Shown piece after piece: positions 20,141 through 31,071 of a stretch of DNA of 64,000 nt. The notes beneath the pieces were generated by a model. That model was not told where the DNA came from. It saw only the letters and a program-made list of their open reading frames with translations, and made no database searches. Made by a program: the position numbers and the translations under genes. The stretch covers positions 148,650,388 to 148,714,387 of the forward strand of contig OY294068.1 of assembly GCA_958510875.1 (NCBI GenBank). The letters run 5' to 3'. How positions within the stretch are numbered: position 1 is the first letter of the stretch; every line of letters begins with the position of its first letter. This DNA comes from Endomychus coccineus. Its lineage: Eukaryota; Arthropoda; Insecta; Coleoptera; Endomychidae.

Positions 20141-21890
20141 CCAAAAACGGTATTTTCTCTATAGTATCGATAGAAAATTATTTTTCGCAATCAGTTAGGC
20201 AATGAAAAATTATGGCATTACTGTTTTAAAAACTGTGGGATTTCTATTTACTGCAATTAGTTAGGTAATAACAAATTATCGCATTATTGTTCCAAAAACT
20301 GTGGGATTTTTCAATGGGCTGGGCTAGTTTAGACTGTCAAGTTAAGTCCAGTCCATTCATACGCGGTAGTTTTCATATAAAATCGATAAAATACTATTTA
20401 TTGCAATTAGTTAGGCAAATTAAGAAAATTATCGCATCATTTTTTCAAAAACTGGGAGGTTTTTCAACGGGATGGGCTAGTTTGACTGTCAGACTGAGCC
20501 CAGTTCATCGTGAAACGGTTTTTCCTATATAAAATCGATAAAATACTATTTATTGCAATTAGTTAGGCAATAAAAGATTATCGCATTATTGTACAAAAAA
20601 CTGTGGGATTTTTCAATGGGCTGGGCTAGTTTGACTGTCAGGCCAAGCCCAGTCCATCCAAAAACGGTATTTTGTATATAAAATCGATAAAATACTATTC
20701 ACTGCAATTAGTTAGGCAACAAATTATCGCATTATTGTTTCAAAAACTGTGAGATTTTTCAATGAATGATCTAGTTTAGACTGTAGAGTTGAGCCCAGTC
20801 CATCCAGAAACGGTATTTCCTATATAAAATTGATAAAAAACTATTTATTGCAATTATTTAGGCAAATAAAAAAATTATCGCATTATTGTTTCAAAATCTG
20901 TGGGGTTTTTCAACGGGCTGGGCTAGTTTGATCGTCAGACTAAGCCCAGTTCATTCAGAAACGATTTTTTCTATATAAAATCGATAAAATACCATTTATT
21001 GCAATTAGTTAGGCAATGAAAAATTATCGCATTATTGTTCCAAAAACTGTGAGATTTTTCAATGGGCTGGGCTAGTTTAGACTGTCAAGTTAATTCCAGT
21101 GCATTCATAAACGGTAGTTTCTATATAAAATCGATAAAATACTATTCATTGCAATTAGTTAGGCAAATGAAAAAAATATCGCATTATTGTTTCAAAAACT
21201 GTGGAGTTTTTCAACGGGCTGGGCTAGTTTGACTGTCAGACTAAGCCCAGTCCATCCTGAAACGGTTTGCTCTATATAAAATCGTATAAAATACTATTTA
21301 CTGCAATTAGTTTGGCAATAAAAAATTGTCGCATTATTGTTTCAAAAACTGTGGGATTTTTCAATGGGCTGGGCTAGTTTGACTGTCTGGCTAAGTCCAG
21401 TCCATCCAGAAACGGCATTTTCTATATAAAATCGATAAAATACTATTTATTGCAATTAGTTAGGCAATAACAAATTATTGCATTATTGTTTCAAAAACTG
21501 TGGGATTTTTCAATGGACTGGGCTAGTTGGACTGTCAAGTTAAGTCCAGTTCATTCATAAACGGTATAAAAAATCGAGAGAATACTATTTATTGCAATTA
21601 GTTATGCAAATCGATAAAATACTATTTATTGCAATTAGTTACGAATTTAAAAAAATATGGGATTGTGAGCTACCTTGACAGTCAAGCTAGCCGATAATCG
21701 ATAGAAAGCATGTGCAAATATTTTAAGAAGGCGGTACTAACACGATGAGATTGGGCTAGCTTCCTAGTCAAACTAGCCCATCGAAAAATCCCATAAGTTT
21801 TGAAATAATAATGGGATATTTTTTGTTGTTGCTTAGCTGATTGCAATAAATAGTTTTCTGTATATCTTATAAAGAGAATACCGTTTTTGG
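20141..21890. mobile_element. Inverted-repeat element filled with ~150-bp tandem units
   Basis: The left end (CCAAAAACGGTATTTTCTCT, 20141) is the inverted counterpart of the right end (CCGTTTTTGG, 21881-21890) over about 65 bp. Between them are about ten tandem units of roughly 150 bp, each with CAAAAACTGTGGGATTTTTC, a GGGCTGGGCTAGTTTGACTG stem, AAGCCCAGTCCAT and AAAATCGATAAAATACTATT. The last unit is inverted. The layout resembles foldback or tandem-repeat-bearing MITEs; superfamily unassigned. Confidence 0.78.
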
Positions 21891-22968
21891 ATATAAATTG
21901 ATATTTTTGTTTGCCGAGATAGTTGAGGGAATCGTAATTTTCTTCTCATTTTAAATATCATAATTTTATAATAAATATTGATATATTTATTATGATCTCC
22001 ATGGTTCACTTTCCAAGGGGCTGTAGCTCCCTTAGGAAGCAACTTTCGACCTTTGCTTATATTAATTTTCCCTAAAATAATCCGAGGAATCAGATCCTGG
22101 AATAATTAATTATTTCCGTTATGCAAGTATCCTGCTGGTCACTTAGCCTGTGTTATTAAGGCCACGCTACCATAAAACAAATGACAACATTCAAACATCA
22201 ACATCTATAAATACTTCAAATAACATCGGTTTCGCGGTATAGCAAACTTTGAAATGGTCCAACCAGCTCAAAACCTTCTTCCGAATTATAGAAAAATATC
22301 CCCGTTCTTCGCGAGCGACGAATTGAACGAAATTTTCAGAAAACGCCACTGTTACGTTCGGCCGCCATCTTGAAATTATATACATTCTGCAAAAGTGAAA
22401 GGGGGACGTTTCAAGTTTTATTATTTTCGAGTATCAATAAATGTGTAAGAGATGAATATCTCCTAAATAAAATCTATTGAGCGCCATAATTTTGCGAATA
22501 CAGAATCACAATTGCTGGAAAAGCCAATGAAGTACGTTTTCTTGAAAAAACAAAACGAGTCATACGATGGATCGAGCTTTCGCAGATTGGCAATTTCGAA
22601 GTTTTAAAATGAAACTAAATTTTATTGCAACCAAACCCACAATCAATTACAAATTATAGGAGCGACGATTATTTAGATGAATCCGAAGACAATATTTGCA
22701 ACTTCGTACATTATCATCATCCTGGTTCCCCAATAATACCTCTAGTATTTCAACGTCTGACACAACAGCCTATAGCCCTTGAATTTCGATTCAATTTGTT
22801 ATACTGTTGTATCAGACTGTCTATTTATCATCGACCATTCCACCAATTCGATAGTAAATCGAATAAGAAGAAAATGCCGTGGATGGAAACCAAAATAACT
22901 TTCCGAAAACCGCGTCTTTTACATACCTAATCTAAAAACGTGTAAGAATAGCCTCTATTCACCCATCG
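21891..22968. other. No feature recognised
   Basis: Short frames only (64 aa at 22191-22385 minus, 101 aa at 22625-22930 plus); neither shows known motifs. Possibly the non-coding flank of the TBC-like exon. Confidence 0.5.
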
Positions 22969-23533
22969 TTATCTCTTATCGGCAGCTGCCATGTCCTTCT
23001 TCATCCTGATCGATTGGTTCTGGTGTTCGACCTCGAAATCACGCTCGGTCAACGCCAATCTACTGATATCGTAAATGAGATTTTCGCACAGACCCAAACA
23101 CTGTTTCCTACTTTTGGTCGTGCCCACACAACTCATTATGATGACTAGAGCTGTCTTGAATAGCACTCTGACGCCCTCGCACAAGAACACGTCCCATATT
23201 CGTAACAAGGTGTCCTACGGTAGGGTTCTGGTGAAAGCGCACAAAAACCACTCGGTACAATAGAGCATCGGCTTGACGATGACTTTTTTCAGGTGTTTGT
23301 AGGCGGGACGACATACGAGTCTGAGCAGGCCCTGGAGGATGAGCGCGTCTCGCTGGATCACCTCCATGGTTGGGCTGTAATACTTGTCCGATATGTTGAC
23401 CAGGAACCAGAAAGCCTGCTCGGTCTGCATGCGCATGAGGAGGAAGGCGGCAATGGGCGCCTGGGCTTGGCAATAACCTACTCTCGGGTTTTGAATTGTG
23501 TACGCTTTCAGGGCGTTGAACACTTCGTGCTGC
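22969..23533 (-). pseudogene. TBC1D10/whacked-like Rab-GAP exon with in-frame stop
   Basis: Translation gives [84 protein letters not shown], then TRTLP, a TAG, and DTLLRIWDVFLCEGVRVLF: the second half of a Rab-GTPase TBC domain, closest in memory to TBC1D10 / Drosophila whacked. GYCQ carries the glutamine finger used in GTP hydrolysis; the arginine finger would be on a missing upstream exon. The TAG replaces the conserved Trp of TLPW. A splice acceptor (TTTATTTCCAG) sits at 23534, so this is a genomic exon and not a retrocopy. After the LCE segment about 20 residues usual in the family are missing. The stop at 22969 ends a Lys/Arg-rich tail. A sequencing error at the TAG is the alternative to a pseudogene. 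Confidence 0.8.
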
Positions 23534-23596
23534 CTGGAAATAAACATATAGGTCAAGAGAATTCGGTAATTTTTAATATTTTGACCACACGAGTAG

Positions 23597-24245
23597 TGGA
23601 GTGAATCTGGCAAATGGTTGGCGAAAATCTTACGATGCTTAGCGACCCGGTTGAAAATGTTTGTTGTGGTACCAATAACAACCCCCTGAAATTTCTATTT
23701 CTCAAAGTGGGTGCAACCCCTTTCTTTTGGTCAAAAAGTTTTTTTTTGCCATTTTAAGGGTAGTTTAGCAAAAAAAAATTAATATCTCTGGTTGTATTGA
23801 AAATTAAGAAACCAAAGTGAAATCCTTTTATTGTCAATGTCCAAAGAACTTCCAATCCAAATTTCAAGTTGATCCGACCTCCCTCCTCTCCGTGCGTAGC
23901 GGATAACTCAATCATTTTTCAACCGATTTGACTGAAATTTTGAATCAAGATAGGTGTTATAGTCTCAAAACTACCCTCTGAATTTCAAATGAAAATATTG
24001 AATACTTTTCCAGAAATTACTTTAAGTCAATTTTTTAGTTATTTTTCAAATTAAGATATCTCATGTCATTTACATCCGATCGGGATCTGCTTTGCGAGAA
24101 AATGTAGATATTCTTATATAGTTTTATGTCATGGAACTCATGTTCAGGGGGTTGTTATTGGTAAGCTAACAAACACTTTCCACCGGGTCGCTAAGCATCG
24201 TAAAATTTTCGCCACCTTGCCTTTTTTCTCGCCAGATTTACTCCA
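23597..24245. mobile_element. Inverted-repeat MITE next to the TBC-like exon
   Basis: Terminal inverted repeats of about 100 bp: TGGAGTGAATCTGGC at 23597 against GCCAGATTTACTCCA ending at 24245, with the shared interior blocks TACGATGCTTAGCGACCCGG and CCAATAACAACCCCCTGAA. No transposase; target duplication unclear. It lies upstream of the exon, in what would be its intron. Confidence 0.75.
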
Positions 24246-24454
24246 CTAGAGAGGAAAACCATGAAGTTCGCACAACATCGTGTGAGCAAGCGATGTTGAG
24301 AGAGGAGATAGGTATTGAAATCTTTTTGGCAACTTTAAAGGTTATAGGCATCAGGGAAAGCGTTTCACAACTTCGTCGTTCTATAGCAGAATTAAGTCTG
24401 GTAGAGAGACGGGTTTAACCAATACCCTCTATAGTACAATACCTGAAAGCCTTT
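24246..24454. other. No feature recognised
   Basis: Short stretch between the MITE and the Penelope remnant. Confidence 0.4.
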
Positions 24455-25290
24455 AATAACCTGAAATCTTAATACCTATAGATAAACAAACCCACACAGT
24501 ATACAAAATAAATTGTTTAGATTGCGATAATGCTTATACAGGAATCTCTAAGCAATATTTACAAAAAAGGATGTATGGCCATAAGTATAGTATTCGCAAA
24601 TTCCATCGTCCTTGCTAAAGCAATTTGTTTTGCTTATAACCATCAATTTGATTACAAAAATGTTAATATTCGAACTAAGGAAACCAATTATTATAAAAGA
24701 TCTATTCTGGAGATGATTCACATAAAACGTGACTCCAAGTCTGTAAATCATTAAGTCAAATTTATACTAATTTAATTAATTAAGATTCTTGCAATTTTTT
24801 ACATGCGTCTTTATATTGTTAAAAGTATATTTTAGGTAGAATGCTCAAATATTAATGTTTCTAATAAGGGCTGACAACCTTTTTCTATTACCTCATAAAT
24901 CTTCAACATCTGGTTCGAAAGTGGATACTTGAGCGTTATTTTTTGTTTGTTTCGGTCGTATTTCAAGCGGTGCTTTGAAATGACGTCGAATATTAAAAGA
25001 AAATTGCTAAGCAGTGGATGCTTGATTCATATACTTAAAACATTAATGTGTTACAATTTCGATAACTCGTATTTCTGTTCGGTTTGGCGACGTGAGCATG
25101 TACATTGAAATTAGTGCGATGAGGACGCTTTGTGCTCGATATCATAGTTAGAAGAAATCCCGTTTTAGATAATGATACGTCTTCTGATGATGGTCGAGAG
25201 ACCGAAACGTACGTAAAGACGAAAACAATAAGCATATGTGTTAGTGTGACCTATTCACCTAGAATTTATATATCAAATATAAGCCGGAGG
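24455..25290 (+). mobile_element. Penelope-like element remnant, GIY-YIG end and pLTR
   Basis: Follows, in broken frames, the end of the Penelope protein: TVYKINCLDCDNAYTGIS (here without an intact frame), QYLQKRMYGHKYS and the terminal KNVNIRTKETNYYKRSILEM (24530-24754). The GIY-YIG domain is the endonuclease characteristic of Penelope elements. The 3' flank ends in a diverged pLTR with a hammerhead motif. More diverged than the copies at 48-62 kb (AAACRDSKSV-type changes, missing internal residues), so an older insertion. Confidence 0.85.
25179..25220 (+). ncRNA. Hammerhead ribozyme (Penelope pLTR), older copy
   Basis: Complete core: CTGATGA (25184-25190), stem II GGTC-GAGA-GACC with a GNRA loop, GAAA (25204-25207), a two-pair stem III closed around GTAC (C25208 with G25213), GTA cleavage triplet (25213-25215), and stem I CGTCTT/AAGACG. 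This minimal stem III is the form known for Penelope-like elements. Confidence 0.85.
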
Positions 25291-26164
25291 CTATGTATGT
25301 TACGCAGTAAAACAAACGATTTATTAATAGATACTTTAGCACATATCTGAGGACTTCCTGTTTAAATGGGGTTCCCGGGCGTGAACTGAGTCCTTAGTTG
25401 CACCCCATTTGCTTTTTCTGTAATTTTTAATGTCTTATAACAATATGTAATTTAAATTAAGCTTATTGAAACAATACGAAATTATTTCGAGAACTCTGTG
25501 ACCATGCAGTTTAACAAATTTATTTAAAAAAAGTAAAGAAGGGTAGTACCTGCTATCGTTGGCTACATATGTGTGGACCAGAATCTCAGGCTACACTACC
25601 ATTCTCAAAAGGACCCATTCGACCCATATAAATAAGCCATGTCTAATCATCAATAGTACCTATAATAGCTAATATACAGAAAATGTCACTTTAAATGACT
25701 TGTCATGATTATTGTCAATACTTATGTATAAAAATATGAATACGTTATTAAGCTTAAACATATAGCAAAAACAGGAAGCGTTTGGTAGAGATATATGCTA
25801 TAAGTCAAATGAGATACCAAGGAATTTATGATATGAGCAAACCACATATCGTTAAAATTCTGAGAGTTATTTTCTGACAAAAACTGTAAAACTACATAAT
25901 AAATTGATAAGTAAAACGAATTCGGCACGTGTCACACGTTATTCTATGATATCGATCGAATGTCACTTTATTGGTTAGATAGTAGATATTCATAGAAAAG
26001 TAGAAAATTAGAATTGCCAACGATTATTCAATCTTACTCTATGGTATTTCTAACATTACTACTTGAATTTGTGACTTTCATCAATTGTAGGTTATAAAAT
26101 TTAATGACAAAAGCATGGCGAAAGAAGTTCTTGAAGAAAATGCTTGAGAAAAATACTCTACTAT
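25291..26164. other. No feature recognised
   Basis: AT-rich; no conserved motif or repeat structure seen. Confidence 0.5.
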
Positions 26165-26938
26165 TTAGCAACACCATTATCTGTGATCTATGAAGTGATG
26201 GTAAAGCTAATCAACATCGAGCTCATCCTATACCTAGGGACTTCCAAAATCTTGAATGCCGTGCAATATATGACTTTCATCAGCAGAGATCAACAGGAAA
26301 CTTGCTTGCGTAGGTAAACTTCCGCCATATGGTTAACGCTGGTGGTCCACAGGGACCTGTTTTGACATCAACTTGGTTTCTGATGTTGGAAGTGACCATC
26401 TGTCCCGTCTCCAGCTTTGGAGATGATGTTATACTTCATACCGCTTTCTCATCTAGAGCCCCTATACCATCCAATGGAGCCAGAGGACCGAGACAAGTTG
26501 ACGCAATCAATGGAGATCAGGCATCTTTTCCAGGAAGGCGGATCTCACAGTCCCTGATATGATAATGTCAGGTAAAACTATCATTTCCATGCTCGGGATC
26601 ATCACCAACAGCACCGTCCCATGGCATGATCATGTGAGGTCCATTGCAAAAACTGCTTCACAAAAACTTGGTTTTATATTCCCTGCCAAGAGCTACTTAA
26701 CATCCCAGCAGATCCTCATAAGCTACAAAGCACAGATTCAACCTGTCCTGTCAGCTCCCAAACTTATGCTGAAGCTCTTGAATTTGATACAGAAGAAAGC
26801 TATTCGTCTGATTGATGATGTCACACTTACGAATTCATTGACCTATCTAGAACATCGTAGAAAGGTGGTCGAGCTCTACCTTTTCTATAAATATTGCCAT
26901 GGTCGGTGTTCATCAGAAACCTCGTCTGTTATTCCACC
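26165..26938 (+). mobile_element. Non-LTR retrotransposon RT fragment
   Basis: Translation shows EVMVKLINIELILYL, SKILNAVQY, then GGPQGPVL (motif B), LLEVTICPV-type LEVTICPVSSFGDDVILHTA (motif C region, YADD-like as FGDD) and the C-terminal segment 26559-26935 (WHDHVRSIAKTASQKLGFIF, YKAQIQPVL, LTYLEHRRKVVELYLFYKY). Same family as 16821-17760. Interrupted at its 3' end by the hairpin element at 26940. Several frameshifts. Confidence 0.82.
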
Positions 26939-26939
26939 A

Positions 26940-27265
26940 CAAAACCTAAAAACTGTCGTTACCCATGGGTTTTTGTGGTCGCTGAACACGAACTCAAGGT
27001 TCATTTTCAGCTCAGATGCTCCTGGGGCAGAGTGTCCTCTGGGGCAACGTGAGGTATCTGGGGCAGATAATCAATTTCAACTGTCAAACATCAAAACTTC
27101 GGTACCCAGGAGTTTTTGTGAAATTGGTTTACTGCCCCAGATGCCCCACGTTGCCCCAGAGGACACTCTGCCCCAGGAGCGTCTTAGCTGAAAATGCACC
27201 TTGAATTCGTGTTGAGCGACCACAAAAACCCCCAGAGAACAAGGTTTTTAGGTTTGATGGTTGAA
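26940..27265. mobile_element. Hairpin MITE with CTGGGGCA triplets
   Basis: Long inverted repeat: AAAACCTAAAAACTGT at about 26940 against ACAAGGTTTTTAGGTTT at about 27255, inner arms CTCCTGGGGCAGAGTGTCC / GGACACTCTGCCCCAGGAG. The loop is near 27075-27120. It sits inside the LINE fragment. Confidence 0.75.
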
Positions 27266-28395
27266 ATTCGATAATAGTTCCAAGTACCCCACATTGCCCC
27301 ACATTGCTCCACTTTGCCCCGGGTACTTGAGTTAACGAACATCATTTAGTTTGTGTTTAAAAATCCCAAAATTGCCATAAAATACCGAATGATTGAGAAA
27401 ATTTGAGTATTTCCACTTTATATTGCAAATCCCCCACCCCAAGCCCCTGAAATCTGCCCAGGGTGCAGCTTGGCATTATGAAAACATCAGATTCGTAATC
27501 AGCGACCCCAAAAACCCCCGAGTAACAAATTCTGGCCAATTTTGATCAATATTTGATGGGCGACAATATAATATTTACACAGATCAGCAAATTGCATGAT
27601 TTAGTTGCATTTTTTGTATGCACAAATGCAACCAAGCTTTTCCTGGTAAAACAAATATGTAACATTTTTTTCTATTGTGTTTCTGAAGCAAATGGCGAAA
27701 ACCGCATCTCGATACAGGTTGCCAGTAAAAAATTCGATCATTTTGGCTATAATTCCTGGACTATATGTTGAATTCTTGATGTTGTAATTGTGCATCTGTT
27801 GTATATTGCAAAATGATTCGAATAGCTATGTCTTCAAATTGGAACCATACAATAAAATATCCAACGTTATCTTTTTTCGTTTTCAGTTTACTTGCGCAAT
27901 TTATGGTTCAGTTTGAGCAGTTCTATCTAGATATCGTCGTTCGCGTCTTGTACTACCGAGAGTATAATGTAAGCATCTTGTGTGACATATTTGTATGGGC
28001 AATTTAGTATTTATTCTAAAATGCAGTCTACACTATGGTATTTACCTTTAAATATGTTTGAATTAATATTTTTATGTAAACAAACCTACAAATAATTTGT
28101 GGAATATCTCAATATGTTTGTATGCTTAAGATTGCAATCTAGCAACCTACACATCATGTTTCGTATACGTAAACTTACATTTTGAGATATTGTAAATTAA
28201 ATATTGAATCATCTAGAGTTGCAGAATGTTTGCACATACAAGTTTGAGCCAGTTAGTAACTAGTTAAATGTTTGCAATTAACTTATTACAACATTATTTA
28301 CCTGTATATAAAATACAGAGATGTATCAACTAAATTCAAATCTCTGACGTATTTTGGTTCCGTAAGCGAAAATATTGCTAACAATTTATCACGCC
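27266..28395. other. Degenerate repeat flank, otherwise unassigned
   Basis: 27280-27330 repeats CCCCACATTGCCCC; 27500-27545 carries TCAGCGACCCCAAAAACCCCC, which is also a partner of the hairpin element's GCGACCACAAAAACCCCC. From 27550 on, AT-rich with no feature seen. Confidence 0.5.
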
Positions 28396-28524
28396 TCAGT
28401 TTCAAAAAAAAAACTCTGCCATCTTACATATAATGCCAAAGACAAAACCAATAAATATAGAAAACTTGGAGTTTATAAGCGAATCTGCCCAGACTGTGAT
28501 ACATTTTATATCTTAACTTTAAAC

Positions 28525-28527
28525 TTA
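28525..28527. repeat. TTA target duplication, left
   Basis: Matches 29505-29507 across the Harbinger-type element. Confidence 0.75.
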
Positions 28528-29504
28528 CGGCCGGTTCCATAATGGAGTTAAAGTAACTTCAAATATTAAAATCGACTTTCTGTTTTGAAACCGGTTCCAT
28601 AAACACATTCTTAAGATAAAGTAGCCTTTACCGCCGCTTAAAGTTAAAGTCCCGATTTCGGCACTTTACTAATAAAGTCGTCTTTAAATAGAAACATAAC
28701 CTGCCTAAACTTTCTCGTTTGTCAATTTGATGTGAATATTTACGAAAAACTGATTCAAAGAATCGAAATGAATAATGTTGCTTATAATTCAAGTTCAAGT
28801 TCGTCGTCCGAGGATGAGGAATTTATAATCTTAAGATGATTGAAAGTCTACAGAAAAAGAAAAGATTCCTTAAACAAATAGTACAATTTAAATTTTTTTC
28901 AAAGATTCAGAGTAACGAAACCCACTGTACTTCCCCTATTGAAACAAATATAACATCTAATATAATTTCCTACAAACAGGTGGGCAATTGTTTTATCATA
29001 CATATCTTTGGATTATTATTAAATGGTATTGGTACTAATGAACTATTAATTGTAATGTTGTTTCTCAATCATCAATCTTTCCTTGTAAATTTCATCCAAT
29101 AGCAATAGTTTCTGCGGTTGTAAAATTAACTCCCCTGTTGCACATATTTTCGATATCCTTTTTATCGCACATTTCTGTTAATAAATATGCGAATCCTCAG
29201 TAATTTATAACGCGAATGAAGCCGTATCTAGAAATAAAGCCTGGAGCCACAAGCTGCAAAGTATGGGACAATGAACCCAGGTATAAAATTCACTGGTTTG
29301 GGAAAGTCAAACCACAGAATAAAAGGTATAACCACCAATATTCTTTGGTCTAACGTCTTAATACAATAATCTTAAATTCGACTGTAGCTAAAGGAGACAT
29401 GAGATTATGGAACCCGATCAACTTTAAATAATTTTAAAGTAACTTTTACCTTAAAGCTTTCTTTAACTAAAGGCGCTTTTAAGGATTCATTATGGAACCG
29501 GCTG
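28528..29504. mobile_element. PIF/Harbinger-type element with TTA target duplication
   Basis: Inverted ends CGGCCGGTTCCATAATG (28528) and CATTATGGAACCGGCTG (to 29504), each flanked by TTA (28525-28527, 29505-29507), the target duplication of PIF/Harbinger. Sub-terminal TTAAAGT blocks repeat at both ends. Inside, 28768-28836 encodes MNNVAYNSSSSSSSEDEEF, like the acidic-serine N-terminus of Harbinger transposases; the rest of the coding region is lost. 977 bp, non-autonomous. Confidence 0.82.
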
Positions 29505-29760
29505 TTAGATACCAAAAACATTTTCGTGCTTTCAGACTTAACAGAACAGACACAACCTTTGATAACCATCTCTACAAACAGATCATACTTTTCCTAATTC
29601 AAACAGCCTAAGCATTTTACATAATCTAACCAAAAGATTTGAATTAAATATATTATAGAAATAATGGAGATTTATAAAGTTGCTAAAAACCCCTATAACA
29701 ATATCCTAAATGAACAGTTAGACCTATACCAAAGTTATCTTTTCGTTTGTCTTTCAAAAC

Positions 29761-30905
29761 AGTCTTAGAAAAAATTCTTAGAATATTAAATAATTTTTAT
29801 CCTAATACACAAATTGTTTCTTAATTTAAACTGAATTTACTCGAGATCTAATTGTTTTGGAATTTCCGATGATCTCTTATTCTTAATCGTACAAATCTCT
29901 ATTGTACTTTATTTCAATTTCATAGTTGAACTGTTGTTTACTTCATACTTTTGTATCTGTTTGATAATGGTGTTGAAACTATAGTAACGTGTTCATGTTA
30001 TTATTAAAAGTGGTATAAAAACAAAGTAATTGTTCTTTCATTTAATCATAACGATAAATTACCATATAGTAAATTTTTCTGTCATCTATTTTTTAAATAT
30101 ACTATATTCATTCTTGTTGTTGAACATGGATAGGCAAGTTAAATACAAAGAAGGGAGTCCTGGTTTTCGTTAAGAGATGGTTGTGAGAGAAAACGTAGAA
30201 TCCTTACGTATTCGGCTAGCTTTTATAATAATTATGATAACATCATAGCAAATTTATTAAATAAATACCTATTATGACTCCGGAGGTGAGCAATATTTTC
30301 GACAGTATAGGATAATGTTTCATTCGAAAATGCTTTATTTTAGCGTTTCTGTTGCATTTTACGTTTTGTACCTGCGACGAGTTCCGAATTTAGGGACTAT
30401 GTTTTGGGTTCGGTGGATATATAATCGAATAAAAATGAGGATGTCAAAGTTAATTGAACTTCATGTTGCTTACTTGATTTTGAGTTATCCTTCCTTAGGT
30501 TTAGACGGAATTTGCACATGCAAGGTCCTTATTGTAGGTGCATCTATCGCTAGATAGTTCTTATCATGAACCAATACATCTATCAACATTATTCTGGGAT
30601 GGGGTCTTGCAGTTCGTTAGTCTAATTAGAATTTCCTTCGTTCTTTCATGAACATAATTGAAGATTGAAGGTGAAACGCAGATTAATCTAAGAAGGGAAA
30701 ATGAATTTATATAATGCATTGAAACTAAGAATTTGAATTAAATTATTTTCCACAAAGAATTATATGCCTGGAATCGATAGGTAATATATTTCTAGCATTA
30801 TTATTTAATTCATTCACCCCATCCCAAATTCTTATGTCAAGATTTTCACGAGATGATGGAAAAAAGGTATAGATTCGTAAAAAAAATTGAAACGAAACTA
30901 AATCT
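29761..30905. other. No feature recognised
   Basis: AT-rich. An 80-aa frame at 30315-30557 (+) has hydrophobic patches but no recognised motif. Confidence 0.5.
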
Positions 30906-31063
30906 CAATAGTGAATGATGGTTCCAGAACAACAGAAGGAACTGGAATAGGAGTTTATGAGCCTGGAACCAAATATCCTGGAAGCTTAGGCAAATCCCTG
31001 AGCATTTTACAAACGGAGATTCACGCTATAGGAGAATGTGTCCAGTTCAATATAGAAAGAGAC

Positions 31064-31071
31064 CTTCGTAG
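31064..31071. repeat. hAT target duplication, left (CTTCGTAG)
   Basis: Perfect 8-bp match to 33906-33913. Confidence 0.95.

Larger units (their letters stand above)
28396..29760 (+). mobile_element. GIY-YIG retroelement 3' remnant, split by a DNA transposon
   Basis: Left piece 28396-28527 translates as HAKDKTNKYRKLGVYKRICP and DCDTFYI; right piece 29508-29760 as RYQKHFRAFRLNRTDTTFDN, then LNILEIMEIYKVAKNPYNNI and LNEQLDLY. These are the GIY-YIG domain and C-terminus of a retroelement different from the Penelope family at 48-62 kb. The PIF/Harbinger element 28528-29504 splits it inside the GIY-YIG domain. Confidence 0.65.

Noticed and set aside
20141..21890. CRISPR array
   Set aside because: Units of about 150 bp with no distinct unique spacers, in a eukaryotic transposon setting.
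22625..22930. 101-aa plus-strand frame
   Set aside because: No recognised domain; length is within chance for AT-rich DNA. Left as unassigned sequence.
23293..23604. 103-aa plus-strand frame and the 121-aa frame at 23108-23473
   Set aside because: Shadows of the TBC-domain exon, which has the family motifs.
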